Positions 12,914 to 24,206 of a stretch of DNA of 64,000 nucleotides are shown piece after piece. The stretch spans positions 18,512,688 through 18,576,687 of the forward strand of contig NC_052027.1 in NCBI RefSeq assembly GCF_015832195.1, in the 5' to 3' direction. The position numbers were made by a program, and so were the translations under genes. The number at the start of each line of letters is the position of its first letter. Position 1 is the stretch's first letter. The notes beneath the pieces were generated by a model. The model searched no databases. It saw only the letters and a program-made list of their open reading frames with translations, and was not told the DNA's origin. Source of the stretch: Motacilla alba alba. Lineage: Eukaryota > Chordata > Aves > Passeriformes > Motacillidae.

Positions 12914-13390
12914 TCGGTCCTTTCTATATAAATGTAAATTCCAGTTCTGCCTTCAGCAGCACAGAGCCTCTGGCATTGTGAAGGAGGTTAAATCCAGTTT
13001 GGAACAAACACCTTTGCTGGGAGACAGGAACATCTCACAGCAGCCCTTCAGCAGGGGGTTAAGGCCTCCATCTCTGGTGGTGCTTGCAGGAAGCCTCGTC
13101 TGCATGGAAGAGGTCCAAAGGAGAATAAACACACGGAGCCGTTGCAAATCAGTGTTATATAAAAAGCTATAAACATCCCTGAGTTACAGTGTGCTACCTG
13201 AAACCTGTTTGCACTCAGCAAAAAGGTCAAACAGCAAAGGAGGCTGAGCAGGAAACTGCTGCAGAAACATCCCTGGGTGGGCAGTGGGGCTGGGAGAACA
13301 CAACTTGCTCTTCAAGTCCTGTGTGACAGCCACCAGCAAGGAAAGACTTTCACCTCTCACAGAACCATCTTCCAGGGCAAAGCCTCTCAG

Positions 13391-13675
13391 CACAGAATCC
13401 CAGCACGGCTCAGGCTGGAAGTGACCACAGCTGGTGCCACCTCCCTGCTCCAGCAGGGCCTTCCCAGGGCACGGGGACAGGGCTGTGTCCACACAGCTCT
13501 GAAATATCCCCAGGGAGGGACACTCCACACCCTCTCTGGACAGTCTGGTCAGTGCTTGGTCCCTGCCCAGGGGAAAAGTTCTGCCTCCTGTGCAGGTGGA
13601 GCTTCCTGGGCACCAGTTCCTGGGCCTCTTCTATTTCCCAGCGCCACTGAGCAGAGCCTGGTCCCTGCTCTGACA
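13391..13675 (-). mobile_element. CR1 LINE 3' fragment
   Basis: Reverse-oriented CR1: 'cacagaatcccagcacggct', 'ccacctccctgctccagcag', 'tatccccagggagg' and 'cgccactgagcagagcctgg' occur in order. Together with 12750-12913 it forms an inverted CR1 pair about 480 bp apart. Open frames of 165 and 198 codons here are CR1-derived. Confidence 0.8.
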
Positions 13676-14344
13676 CCCAGAGACAGGAGCCAAGCTGGGT
13701 CCCAAATCCCAAACTGGGTTTATCATAATTGCAATGGGACAGGGAGCGATTCAAGAGCAGAAAGACTGCCTTAGTAACATCAAGAAAGGAGTTAATGGAT
13801 GCAATGCTTCGCTGAGAGTTGCACTTTTTGGCAATGGATGCTCTCCTCTTAGACTGAGGGCAGGAACATGGGGATTTCCTGTATTTTCCTGTTTGCTCAT
13901 GGTGGAGAGCAATTGTGCAAAGTTTACCATTCCTCTCCACCAGTTTCTCAAACAATGAAGTTACCAAGTGCCGCACAATGCTGCTTGCAGCAACATCATT
14001 GCACAAATTCTTCGTGACCTACATAACAAAATTCCCCCGTTGAACCCACGGAGAGTTTTGTGCAACACATTTCTAAACGTTTTTTAAAATGAGGGAAAAA
14101 TAAGCATGATCTTAGAGAAAGGAATGAATATTGCTAAGATAGTTGCAAGAAAATCCCCCAAACCCTGTGTGCACGTTTAACACAGAGCAGATGCACTGGA
14201 CCTACGTGAATCACAAAAACATCAGTTTAGCTAAATATGCAACAATGTTTTACACATCTGGGATTTTTCTGGGTCTTCAAGTAGTTGCGTAAGATAGCTC
14301 TACTAAAAGAAACTCCAGGTACTGCTACTTCAGCCGCAGTGCTG
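13676..14344. other. Region before the GC-rich island, no gene seen
   Basis: Non-repetitive sequence leading into the island at 14.35 kb. Nothing recognisable as an exon. Confidence 0.5.
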
Positions 14345-14526
14345 GTGACCAGAGATGGGTGACAGCCCTGTGACTGATGAGGCTGGGATGGTCCCAGACC
14401 GGGTCGGATCCTCCGCAGACTCTCGGGTTACCTCAGGTGAGCCCCCACGTCAGCTCCCCGCCGCGGCCAGCTCACATTTCCACAGGTTCGCGGCATCACC
14501 CGGGGCTCTTCGGAGGGCGGGGAGAG

Positions 14527-14706
14527 CCAGAGCCCGGGGCTCTTCCCCGGGAGACAGCAGAGCATCCTCGGCAGCGTCCCGGAGCGCCAGAGCCGGGCTC
14601 TTCCCCCGGAGAGAGCAGAGCATCCTCGGCAGCGTCCCGGAGCGCCAGAGCCCGGGGCTCTTCCCCGGGAGACAGCAGAGCATCCTCGGCAGCGTCCCGG
14701 AGCGCC
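14527..14706. repeat. 58-60 bp x 3 GC-rich tandem repeat
   Basis: Three units marked by 'agcatcctcggcagcgtccc' at about 14561, 14619 and 14679. A partial unit precedes them at about 14495. Confidence 0.9.
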
Positions 14707-14751
14707 GCGGCGGGACGGGACGGGCATCCCACTGCATCCACTGCCTGCCAC

Positions 14752-14957
14752 GCTTCCCATCGCATCCCACCGCACCCCATCGGATCCCATCGCTTCCCAT
14801 CGCATCCCATCGCATCCCACCGCACCCCATCGGATCCCATCGCTTCCCACCGCATCCCATCGCATCCCACCGCATCCCATCGCATCCCACCGCATCCCAT
14901 CGCCTCTCATCTCATCCATCTCACCCTATCCCATCACCTCCCATCCCATCGCATCCT
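14752..14957. repeat. Decamer array (CATCCCATCG)n
   Basis: About 20 units of a 10-bp motif CATCCCATCG / CATCCCACCG / CACCCCATCG, with a higher-order unit of about 60 bp visible at 14752 and 14812. Open frames on both strands follow from the lack of stop codons in the repeat. Confidence 0.9.
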
Positions 14958-15119
14958 CCGCCTCCACCGCGCCCCGGCCCAGCCCAGCCCAGCCCAGCGG
15001 CAGCCGCGGCTCCTCCCGGGCGCGCTGCCCGAGCTGCCGCAGCCGCTGCCGCTCTCCTGCTGCCTTTGGTGAGTGACCAGCGGCGGGGACAGCGGGGACG
15101 GAGCTGGGGCGAGGGGCAG

Positions 15120-15244
15120 CGGGAGGGACCGGAGGAACTGGAGGGATTGGAGGGACTGGAGGGACCGGAGGGACCGGAGGGATTGCAGGGATTGGAGGGA
15201 TTGCAGGGATTGGAGGGACCGGAGGGATTGCAGGGATTGGAGGC
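15120..15244. repeat. Decamer array (GGAGGGATTG)n
   Basis: About 12 units of GGAGGGA(T/C)(T/C)G / CAGGGATTGG. This is a second, purine-rich decamer array about 160 bp downstream of the pyrimidine-rich one, starting just past the candidate splice donor at 15069. Confidence 0.9.
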
Positions 15245-15460
15245 TCGGGGAGCGCAGGCGGCTGCTCGGAGCTCGCTTGTCCCCCCTGAGCGCAGCAAGA
15301 GGAGCGGGAGAGGAAAGCAAACAGGAGCAGCACAAGTCACCAGCAAACACACCCCGCTTTTGAGAACTCTCCCTCAGCATAAATCAGGAGCCCTCGGCAG
15401 ACTCTGGCTGCTCCTCACCCGGCGCATCCCAGCCCAGAGCAGCAGAGAGGAGCAAAGGGT

Positions 15461-18400
15461 CTCCTAGGGGGACCCAAGCTGAAGGAAAACCCCAAAGTGC
15501 AGCAAGAGGCTGTAGGAAGCTCAGCCAGCTTTCCCCCCGAGGACACCTGTCCAAGCTGCAGATCCAGCAGCCCCGAAGGTCCCCAGGCTGGCCCCCTGCC
15601 CCCGGGGCACAGAGGAGTCGCTGCGGGTCAGGCCAGCAAGGGCAGAGCGGGGGATGCTCAGATGGACACGGGAAGGAAGGGAAGGGGAACGGACGGATCA
15701 AGTCCAGGCTCCCCATTGTACTTAGCGGGCACACTTGAACTCAGATGGTTCGGGGAATTCCTGTCTGCACAGAAAATATCGAAGGTCTTGTTTCTGGTGA
15801 GGGAAGGGAAGGGTACATGGCTGGGAAAAACAGGCAGGGAGGGGTTGGTTCCTCCTTTAAAGGAGAACAGGGGCTTGGCTGAAGAAAGAGGATGAGAAAG
15901 AACTTAAACCCTCACCCCCTTCTGAAAACAATTGTGCTCTTGCGAGGAAAAATCCTAAATGCATTGTTTTCATACAGATCTTTCCTCAAATACAAGTCCA
16001 GCACATCCTGAGGGGGTTGACCCTACAGCAGGGACATGACCTGCCCTAAACCTTACCCATTCCTGATGGAGCCTTCCTTTACAGACAGGAATGATGGAGA
16101 GTGGGAATGGGAATTCTTGGATAAGATGTTTTTAAAGTTCTTACTTGCAAGACACCAGGCTCTCTGACTGTAAGAGACCCTGTGCCCCTTTGCCATCTGC
16201 TTAATCCAACAAAAAACATTAAAGCTGCCTGGAAAAAAAAAAAAAAAAGGAGCTTGTTTAAGTCAGATAAGTATTTCTATAAAGGAAAAACTTTGTATTT
16301 TCAATTATTTGTTGCTAAAATATGAAGCAACTCATCAAATTACTGTGTGAGTTCACCAGATGTTTGAAGAGATTGAAAATACAGCTTCCAAATTAAAGAT
16401 GAAAAAAAAAAAAAGTGACCTAAAATAAACCTTTCAGTAACAGGGTTTACTTTTATTCCCAGTACAAGGAGAGTGACTCCTCACACCCTCTAGGATTTTT
16501 AAATCTGTGCATTTTTGTGATGGTTTTCATACAGTTCCAAAGCATCAAAAGCTCACTTGAGCTGAATTCAAGCAAATCCCCAAAGAGTTTTCATAGTGAT
16601 CAACCTCACTCCTGAAAGGATTCCCAGCTCTTACTCACATACATTGTTTTTTACTTTTGTGAGTAGTGATTTCCCAAGCCACTTGGAAAGAAGCAGATCT
16701 TAATGTTTGAATGACAGGGTGAGTTACATTTTTTTAATTGTATTTCTGATGCAGAGGGATTAAACCCACCAAGGTTTGCAGCTGTCAGGGATTGGAGTCA
16801 GCAGCACAAGGTGGAGTCCAAAAAAATCAAAGTTTTTTTGCTACCCTTGTAGGAAAGATGTCCTGTTAGACTGAGTTGGGATAACAGATTCCAAACGCAG
16901 AACAGAAAGGCACCACTGCAGCTGCTTAGCTTTAAAGGAGCCACATTGCTGGGAAACTCCCCTTTGTTTATAAGGGATGTTACAGCTCAAGGGTTTGGTT
17001 CCTGCATCACAGCACAGAGGACTTCTCCTCCATCACAGCAGTGATTTCACAGGTCTGGCACCTATAGCAAATTCCCATTTTACACACAAGTAATGGAGCA
17101 AAGAATACCAGACAGCACAGCAGTACTTAAAGAAAATTACATTTAAATACCGTGTTGCTCAGAGATCACATTTATGACCAATTATTTCATATTGGTAATG
17201 TTTAGACTAGCAGGGAAAATTAATGCCATATCTGGAAGCTTTGGGATTCTAATCAAGAGGAGATTTTCATCCAATCTCTTGGTAAAAATAATCCATATTT
17301 GGCAAATGCTATCACAAGAACAAGACTGGATCTTGTCATGGAAAAACTGACATTTAGTACAACTTAAACTATAAAATTGAGCTGCTAAAAGAGGAGTTTC
17401 ATGGAAGTCTGAGCTTACATTAGGAAGGCCAAAACATTCTTTGGAATGTGGCCATCTTCTGTTAACTCTTCTTAATATTCATGGAATATAGGCCAAGTGT
17501 TAAAGAGAATTGTTTAAAAAATGCCAGCCAGTGTCAAAAAAAAGTCTGTATCTATCTCCTGATAATTTCAGGTTAAGGCTGAAACTTAAACATAATGAAT
17601 TTACTTAGGAAAAAAGTAACTGGTTATGCTGCTTGAAAGATACTGAAGCTACACACTTCCAAACTGTCCTGGCTGGACTGAGGCATTGTCATTTGAGTGG
17701 GAACAACAGGCAGGTTTACCAAGTTTTTTCATTTACTTTTTATCAAAAATATTCCTTGAGTATTGGCAGGCATTGAATAGGGACTGTTCCCTCACAGAGA
17801 AATAAATGAGTTTTTGAGAGGGAAATTAATCAAACTCCCAGCACGTTAGTACTTTCAACAACTCAAGGGTAATTTAGGGGGAAAATCACTATGAATAAAT
17901 AATTTTCTTAAGTATAACAGAGTGAATAAAGGCCATCTGAATCAAAATCTCACTTTCTGCTTGAATTTAGTTTGATGAACAAGAATTTTGCTCTTTCTGT
18001 ACTTTCTTTCTTAAAAGAGCTGTACTTTCTTAAAAATGTATCAGCAAGAGACGTCCCAGTTTCTAGAAACTTTCTCCCACTCAGTCAGGGCTTAATAGAT
18101 TGCACCTGCACTAATGAGGCACTGAGGCATCCACTTAGCATCTCCCAGTAGATTCTTGCTCCTTGGAAATGTAATACAATAACAAATCATGACTGCTGAG
18201 CCTCCCTGTAGAAAAAGCTCTTCACAGACAGCAAAAATTAAGGAGGCATTTCACAGTGAGGTCAGGGTTTAGAATCTCCACAAAGCCATCCAAGGTTTTG
18301 GGCTGTTTTTTTTGTTTTTTTAAATCTGTTCTTAGTGAACTTTGTTTCAGTGTAATTAAACTGTGCAAACGTTAAAGCCCATTTATTCATTATTCTTGCT

Positions 18401-18604
18401 TTCTTCTACTGGCAACGGAGTTAGAGATAAGGAATGACATCAGTAGCTCCTGAAGAAAGGGCACATTAACCTGCTTTGGAGCAGGAGCAGCCCTGATCAA
18501 TTCTGCAAGCTGCTTCCTAAATCCTGCCCTATCCAACCTCAGCAGTGCCAAGGAGAAGGTTTGGGAAGCAGTGAACACCATGTACTGTATTCTGCTGTTT
18601 TATT
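15461..18604. other. Probable HRH1 5' intron, no gene seen
   Basis: About 3.1 kb with few and short open frames, A-runs at 16232-16248 and 16404-16414, and no recognised repeat. If the candidate leader exon is right this is intron. Confidence 0.45.
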
Positions 18605-18700
18605 CACAGAATCCCAGAATTGTTAGGGCTGGAAGGATCTCTGGAGGTCATCCAGTCCAGGCCCAAATGCAGTTCATGCATTCCATATGCAACCAAGGAG
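18605..18700 (-). mobile_element. CR1-like LINE 3' fragment
   Basis: 'cacagaatcccagaattgtt', followed by AGGGCTGGAAGGATCTCTGG and AGGTCATCCAGTCCAGGCC, is the reverse complement of a CR1 3' end. It is short and diverged. Confidence 0.65.
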
Positions 18701-18949
18701 AGCTGTCTAAGCAGGCAGCTTTCTTTGCTGGTATTTTTTTTTCCAGTTAAAGACTCAGTTAAAGCTGCCTTTTCTCCCTTTATTTTGCCACACATTTAAA
18801 TGGAAGTATGTGGGGGTGAAGATCAGTCATTCCAGCTTCTGACATCAGCTCTTTGCCTTGGCCATGCCCCTACACTGAAACACACCTGAAGGGTCGGAGA
18901 CAAAGACACAGACTGGGATGTAACCACTTTGCAGCCACGCTGGTTTTAC

Positions 18950-19306
18950 CTCCATAGAGTCACTTCTGTCCTCAGCACTCATGGAGTCATTTCTGCCTTC
19001 AGAATCCATGGAATAATTTCTGTCCTTAACATCCACAGAGTCATTTTTGTCCTCAGCATCCATGGAGTCATTTCTACACTCAATATCCATGGAATAATTT
19101 CTGTCCTCAACATCCATGGAGCAGTTTCTGTCCTCGTTCTCAGGAGATGCTCGAGGGCTCTGAGAGCTGTGAGCAGCTGCCACAGAGGAACTGTCCTGGC
19201 AGAGCCTGAAGGAATCCAGGATCACAGCACTCTCCAGGGTGCTCCTGTCTCCTCTGCCTATGGATGCTGATGGCACCAAGGACACAGCTCCTCTCCCAAC
19301 ACCCAC
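18950..19306 (-). other. Candidate minus-strand exon with 9-residue repeats
   Basis: On the minus strand a CTCACAG|GTGG acceptor-like site (preceded by a TTCCTTCTTGCC stretch) and a GGAG|GTAAAA donor-like site enclose exactly 357 bp. That is 119 codons with no stop, in phase 0 at both ends. The 3' half encodes seven copies of a 9-residue repeat of the type S-M-D-x-E-D-R-N-x. I do not recognise the protein, and mammals have no known gene at this spot. The opposite strand is also open for 113 codons, so the open frame may be a property of the repeat. Confidence 0.25.
18954..19142. repeat. 27-bp x 7 minisatellite
   Basis: Seven contiguous units of 27 bp, marked by ATGGAGTCATTTCTG..CTCAGCATCC with point changes. 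The period is a multiple of three and no unit carries an indel, so both strands stay open. Confidence 0.92.
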
Positions 19307-20332
19307 CTGTGAGTAAAGCCCAGGCAAGAAGGAATTTGAGCTCTCATAAGGCAGCACAAATAATTTGAGCTTAAACTCTGATTGCTGGAATAAAAAGGAT
19401 AAAGTTAAATGAAGGATTGCATCACTGAGTTTCAATAGGAAATGCTGATTATTGAACAATCTGTTGCATTGTATTGCTCTGGCCATGTTCAGAGTTATGA
19501 GGGTGAGAAATCCCATGCATACCTCAATGTTAGTTGTGTAAATACTTTAAGCAAATATATTCACAGTCTCAATTTCCTTCCTTATTGCTTTAAGAACATA
19601 AACTCAGACAAGCTATGAAATGGCACAGAATGTGTGTCACCCTGACAGACGTTTTTCATCGTGGACAGGAGGCAGAATTTGGTCAGTTATCATTTGCTCC
19701 GAGATGTAAAATATTATTAATCAGTCCTGCACTGTGGATCAATACATGAAGTTAGCAGTTGGGAAGCAGAAGATGCTTATTAATCCTGAAAAATCCTATT
19801 ATTTTGCATTTGATCTCAAATAGACCTGGCATCTTTAAATGTTTGAAATCCGTGTGAACCTAAATTGTGTAGGAAGAGATTACTCATTACCTATAATTTG
19901 AATGACTGCCTACTGACTGCCAACTGCTGGATTCTCAAACTGTTAGACGAAGGTTGTAAATAAGCACTGGCTTGCTTAAATTATTTTGTACAAAATATGT
20001 TAATATTGCTTTTTACTAGCTTATTTGAAATTGGTTTGCCAATATGGAGTTTATGTTATGGTTCATGATCAGCTGTTTAATGAGCTATGATGAATTAAAA
20101 CTGTGAGGAATTAAATTTATTCTTCAGATTGTGGGATCAGAAAGAGATTAAGCTCTATGAAAACTGTTTGGGATTGGTTAGTTGGGTTTCATAAAACACA
20201 AATTACCTGTATGTAAAATGTTGTAACAATTTGTTATTTAGGAAAGCCCTAAAAGGGACAGTGCTGAGACACAAATTAGCTTTATTATCTTACTACTGCA
20301 GCGACTGAGTTGTTTTTTTTTCTTTCCTCTAG
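19307..20332. other. Probable HRH1 5' intron, no gene seen
   Basis: AT-rich, non-repetitive sequence ending in the pyrimidine tract and AG (20331-20332) of the HRH1 coding exon. Confidence 0.5.
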
Positions 20333-20389
20333 TTCTGGAAATAAAAATCCCCAAGCAACCCAACACGTTTTCACCCAGGAGTGCAAACC
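20333..20389 (+). other. HRH1: HRH1 5' UTR part of coding exon
   Basis: The TGTTTTTTTTTCTTTCCTCTAG tract ending at 20332 is a strong splice acceptor, so the coding exon probably starts at 20333 with a 57-base leader. This is typical for GPCRs with an intronless CDS and spliced 5' UTR. Confidence 0.7.
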
Positions 20390-21856
20390 ATGACTGAACG
20401 TCCAAGGCCTGGACGCCCACTCCGATTCTCACTCCCCGTGCCCGTGAAAAAGATGTCCAACAACACCACAGAGGCCTCCAGCAATGCTCCCCCAGCCCTC
20501 CTAGGCCTGTTCCTGGGAAGCATTTCCCTGATCACCATTGTCATGAACATCCTAGTGCTGTGTGCCGTGAGAACGGAGAAGAAGCTGCAGACCGTGGGTA
20601 ACTTGTACATCGTGAGCCTCTCCATCGCCGACCTGATCGTGGGGGCGGCCGTGATGCCCCTGAACATCGTGGACCTGCTGAGCCCCGAGTGGCCCCTGGG
20701 GCTGGCAGCCTGCTTGTTCTGGCTCTCCATGGATTACGTGGCCAGCACGGCCTCGATTTTCAACCTCTTCATCCTGTGCATGGACCGCTACCGCTCGGTG
20801 CAGCAGCCGCTCAAGTACCTCAAGTACCGCACCAAGATGCGAGCCTCGCTGCTCATCCTGGGCGTCTGGCTGCTCTCCTTCACCTGGGTCATCCCCATCC
20901 TGGGCTGGCACGTTTTTGCCAACAACGGGCAGAGGACGGTGGAGGAAAACAAGTGTGAGACGGAGTTCTTCGAAGTCACCTGGTTCAAAGTGCTGGCGGC
21001 CATTTTCAACTTCTACCTGCCCTCCCTGCTGATGTTGTGGTTCTACTGCAAAATCTTCAGGGCTGTTCGAAAACACTGCCAGCACCGAGAGCTCAACAAT
21101 GGCTCTTACTGGTCTTCCATGGAAAAAAACACCACGCATCAGACCAAGACTAAGGATGAGAAAAATATTTGCCTCCAGAAGCAAGCCTTAGGTGAGAACA
21201 ATCCTGGTGCAGACAAGCAAAGCTCCCCAGAGCCCCAAAAAGTGGAGGCAGAGCTTCATGTCAGCCATCCTGACAAGGCTTCAAAGGCCCTGAGTCACGG
21301 GAAGGTCCTGAAGTGGAGCTGTTTCTCTCTCACCACAGCAAGGCCTGAGACTGGTTTGGATAAAGCAGGGAATAGGGAGGTGTGTGCCACAAAAAAACCT
21401 GGGGCTAAGGAGCAGCCTGGCAGCCAGGACAGTGACTCCAGTGTGGCATCAGACAACCACACCTTCACTGAGGTGGCCCCACGAGCAGAACCTGGCCCCA
21501 AAGGAGCCTGCTGTCCTCAGGGAAGGACTGAGCACAGGGACTCCAGGGGAATGACATTCCTGAGGAAAACCTGGCACACCCTGCACAGGCATTCCAGGAG
21601 CATCCACCGGCATGGGAATAGGGAGAGGAAGGCAGCCAAGCAGCTGGGGGTGATCATGGCAGCCTTCATGCTCTGCTGGATCCCCTACTTCGTGCTGTTC
21701 ATGGTGATAACGTTCCACGACCACAAACAGCTCTCAGAACTGCACAGGGTCACCATATGGCTGGGCTACATCAACTCCACCTTAAACCCATTCCTCTATC
21801 CTCTCTGCAACCAGAATTTCAAGAAGACTTTTAAAAAGATCCTTCACATTCATTGA
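20390..21856 (+). CDS. HRH1: Histamine H1 receptor (GPCR), intronless CDS
   Basis: Encodes a 488-residue class A GPCR that binds histamine at the plasma membrane and signals through Gq. Seven membrane segments lie near residues 36-60, 71-93, 107-130, 152-172, 198-222, 418-442 and 451-473. Visible hallmarks are the TM3 aspartate D115 in WLSMDYVASTAS (human D107), DRY at 132-134, the Cys108-Cys189 pair, K200 and N207 in TM5, CWIPYF with W430 in TM6 and NPFLY at 466-470 in TM7. The third cytoplasmic loop is long (about 195 residues), as in H1 receptors, and is the most diverged part. The first ATG after the splice acceptor (AG at 20331-20332) is 20390. An in-frame ATG at 20453 (residue 22) gives a tail closer in length to mammals and precedes the NNTT glycosylation site. 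The GTG at 20381 is not a credible start. The gene lies directly upstream of ATG7, as in human. Confidence 0.97.
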   Translation: MTERPRPGRPLRFSLPVPVKKMSNNTTEASSNAPPALLGLFLGSISLITIVMNILVLCAVRTEKKLQTVGNLYIVSLSIADLIVGAAVMPLNIVDLLSPEWPLGLAACLFWLSMDYVASTASIFNLFILCMDRYRSVQQPLKYLKYRTKMRASLLILGVWLLSFTWVIPILGWHVFANNGQRTVEENKCETEFFEVTWFKVLAAIFNFYLPSLLMLWFYCKIFRAVRKHCQHRELNNGSYWSSMEKNTTHQTKTKDEKNICLQKQALGENNPGADKQSSPEPQKVEAELHVSHPDKASKALSHGKVLKWSCFSLTTARPETGLDKAGNREVCATKKPGAKEQPGSQDSDSSVASDNHTFTEVAPRAEPGPKGACCPQGRTEHRDSRGMTFLRKTWHTLHRHSRSIHRHGNRERKAAKQLGVIMAAFMLCWIPYFVLFMVITFHDHKQLSELHRVTIWLGYINSTLNPFLYPLCNQNFKKTFKKILHIH

Positions 21857-24200
21857 TGCTGGTCTGGGGTTTTGGAGCTCGAACGCAGCTCAGGAGTTCG
21901 ACCGAGCAAAATGTTCCTGTTCCAAAGGATGGGTATAGTGAAAGACTTTGGCAAGCTGTAATCTGTAAAGAAGTGGTAGTACAAGTAGAAAATGTGCATT
22001 TAATAGTTTTAACACATTTGAGGAGCAACTTCAGGTCAAGAATCTGAAAAACTCAAGGTCAGTACATGAACTGTTACACTGTTGTCAACCTTTCACCATT
22101 TGAGACCACTGCTTCCATCACAGAAATGGAGACACAAATAAACCTCTTCAGTGATTATAAATTATTCAGCTACAGAAAAGGAAGAAATCACATTTCTGTC
22201 ATTGGCCAAAAATATTTTTCTTTTCCAACTTACTCCATTAAACACATCGCTTGTGAAGTGAGATTTGCAAGTGGAGGTACTTTGCACAGTCAAAGAAAGA
22301 ACTTGCAACTGTTTAAAAAAACTCCCCTATTTATTTATAGCTTCCTCCAAAGCACAAACTTTTCATCAAATGTCAAGTTTTAGTGTGTATCCTACTGTAT
22401 CTCTTTGATATCATGCTTATATTAACTGTGCATTAACTTTGCTGAAAAAAAAAGTAGATTTTTTATGTCCCAAAAGAGTTTCCATGCTCAATATACTGTC
22501 ACCATCTGCTCCACAAGGGTATGCTGCTGTTTCTAGACTGGCAGAATACAGCTGATTATACATTAAATATGTTTACCTTTTCTACCCTTTATATTTAATT
22601 GTATTTCATAAATCTTGCTGTCAAGTATTTCAGGAGAAAAACACAATAATTGAATACTCAGTGTTGGAAAAGAGACCAAGGAGGTGTTGAAGTACAACTG
22701 AAAGCTGGGCTGGATTTGATGTTACAAAGGAAAAAGAAATTCCTCTCATTCCTTTTGTTGTGCTGCTGAATTTCCCACATTCTGAACAGCTTCTTAACTG
22801 TATTTAAAGGATTCAATATTAAATGAAGCCCTGATATATCTGCATTTTAATACATTGGGGAAATATGCCAAAGGAATAAACTTAAATTCAGGCTATATCA
22901 GTGTATCAGGTAAGGTTCACAGATTAATTTACTTTGGTTTCAAGTTGCACTCAGGAAAAACTGCAATTAGGAATCTTAAATGTAGGAGAAATAAGGCAAA
23001 ATGCAGAGGGAGAACATCAAACCAACAAAATTCATTGCAGCATTCAGACAACTTTTCCACTGCAGGAGGAACATCTGCACAAGTAGTAAAATGCACCTTT
23101 TTGGAGTAGACAACAGAACCTTTTGAAACACATGCTCTAAACCCTGGCCTTCCACAAACAATTGCTGAGGTTCACAGCCATTAATTTTTTTTTTTCTATT
23201 CTGATTTGCAACAGCAATTCTGGCCAAAATGGATGGTAATTTAGATGATCCCTGAGGAAATAAAAGTCAGCCACAGTTATTAGTGCTGAAAAACACATTT
23301 ACCCAAGGGCTGCTGAGAGTCATCAAGAAATCTGTCCTGTTGATCATGAAAATTGCCTTTTCTGACCTTAAAATGTATTAATACAGGACAAAACCTCAGC
23401 AAAATCATTGAAAATTGGTCTAAAAATGACGGTGAGTATAACAACAAAAAGCTTTGGTAAAAATAAACATTCAAACAGCTAAACCCAGGAAAATAAAGCT
23501 GCCTGAATATGTTTTTAAATCTCAAGCCATTTTACCCATGGCCTTTGTGTAACTGTGTTAACAGCAAAGACAGGGGATTTGTGATAACCACATTTTATAG
23601 CTTTGGAAATGGGACAGTACCTATTTTAAATAGCAAGTACCTGAGAAAATTCCTGAGTTTATTTTACTGAACAGGCAGTTCCAGTGGCTCTGGATGTGAA
23701 GGGAGTAGAGGACAGCAAATTATGGTAAGAAATGGAGAAGCCTCCTACCAACGAGGGGCAAGGCTCAAGAGAATACTTCAGGTGTGGTTTCCTGTAAAAT
23801 GCTTTCAGTGTTTTCCAGTTGATAGCCAAGGTCAGAGGACATGGAGCTTCAGAGAACACAAAGAGAGTCTGGGGATTTCTTGTGAAAAACATGTTCACTC
23901 TCCCGTGAAAATTTAAGAAGTTTAATAAAGGACAAGAGGAGCCTAGAGCAAAGGTTAATATGGCCGGGTGCATCTTGGTACCCAGCCAAGAGCACACCTG
24001 CTGTTTTGGAAACACCCTTTAGTTACCATTTCTATTGCATCAGCCTGTTCCTGTTACATATTCACAAACAATTATGCATAGTAAACTTTTCCCCAAACTA
24101 GTTTACATGTTCCAAGAACTGTTTAGCATGGCTGCTCCTCAGTTCCACCTTTTCAGAGCATGCACGTTCCTTGGTTGCGGTTTTGGTCCATTCTTCTCAC
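21857..24200 (+). other. HRH1 3' UTR and intergenic sequence
   Basis: No further coding sequence. AATAAA hexamers occur at 22137-22142 and 23924-23929, with others between, so the transcript end cannot be fixed. A dispersed-repeat segment is at 23349-23464. Confidence 0.5.
23349..23464 (-). repeat. Dispersed repeat copy, inverted partner at 27820
   Basis: About 115 bp that matches the reverse complement of 27820-27935 with few differences (shared 'aaaattggtctaaaaatgac', 'tctgaccttaaaatgtatta'). The family was not recognised. Confidence 0.75.
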
Positions 24201-24206
24201 CTCCAG

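Larger units (their letters stand above)
14345..15460 (+). promoter_or_regulatory. HRH1: CpG-rich island, candidate HRH1 5' exon/promoter
   Basis: An abrupt GC- and CpG-rich island lies 5-6 kb upstream of the HRH1 coding exon. A good splice donor (TTTG|GTGAGTGA) has its exon boundary at 15068/15069. A strong acceptor (long pyrimidine tract, CTCTAG) is at 20331-20332 just before the HRH1 start. Joining these would give a noncoding leader exon, as seen for HRH1 in mammals. The island could serve another transcript, and no TATA box or start site can be fixed. A continuous 370-codon open frame across it is built from tandem repeats and is not believed. Confidence 0.45.

Noticed and set aside
14355..15467. 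A 370-codon open frame and shadows of 130-230 codons in the 14-15 kb island
   Set aside because: The predicted protein is mostly translated tandem arrays (S-H-P-I-A-S-H-R-I-P type, G-L-E-G-L-E-G-P-E-G type). All frames on both strands are similarly open.
20381..20389. HRH1 start at GTG 20381
   Set aside because: A vertebrate receptor mRNA would use ATG; the first ATG in the spliced exon is at 20390 with A at -3.
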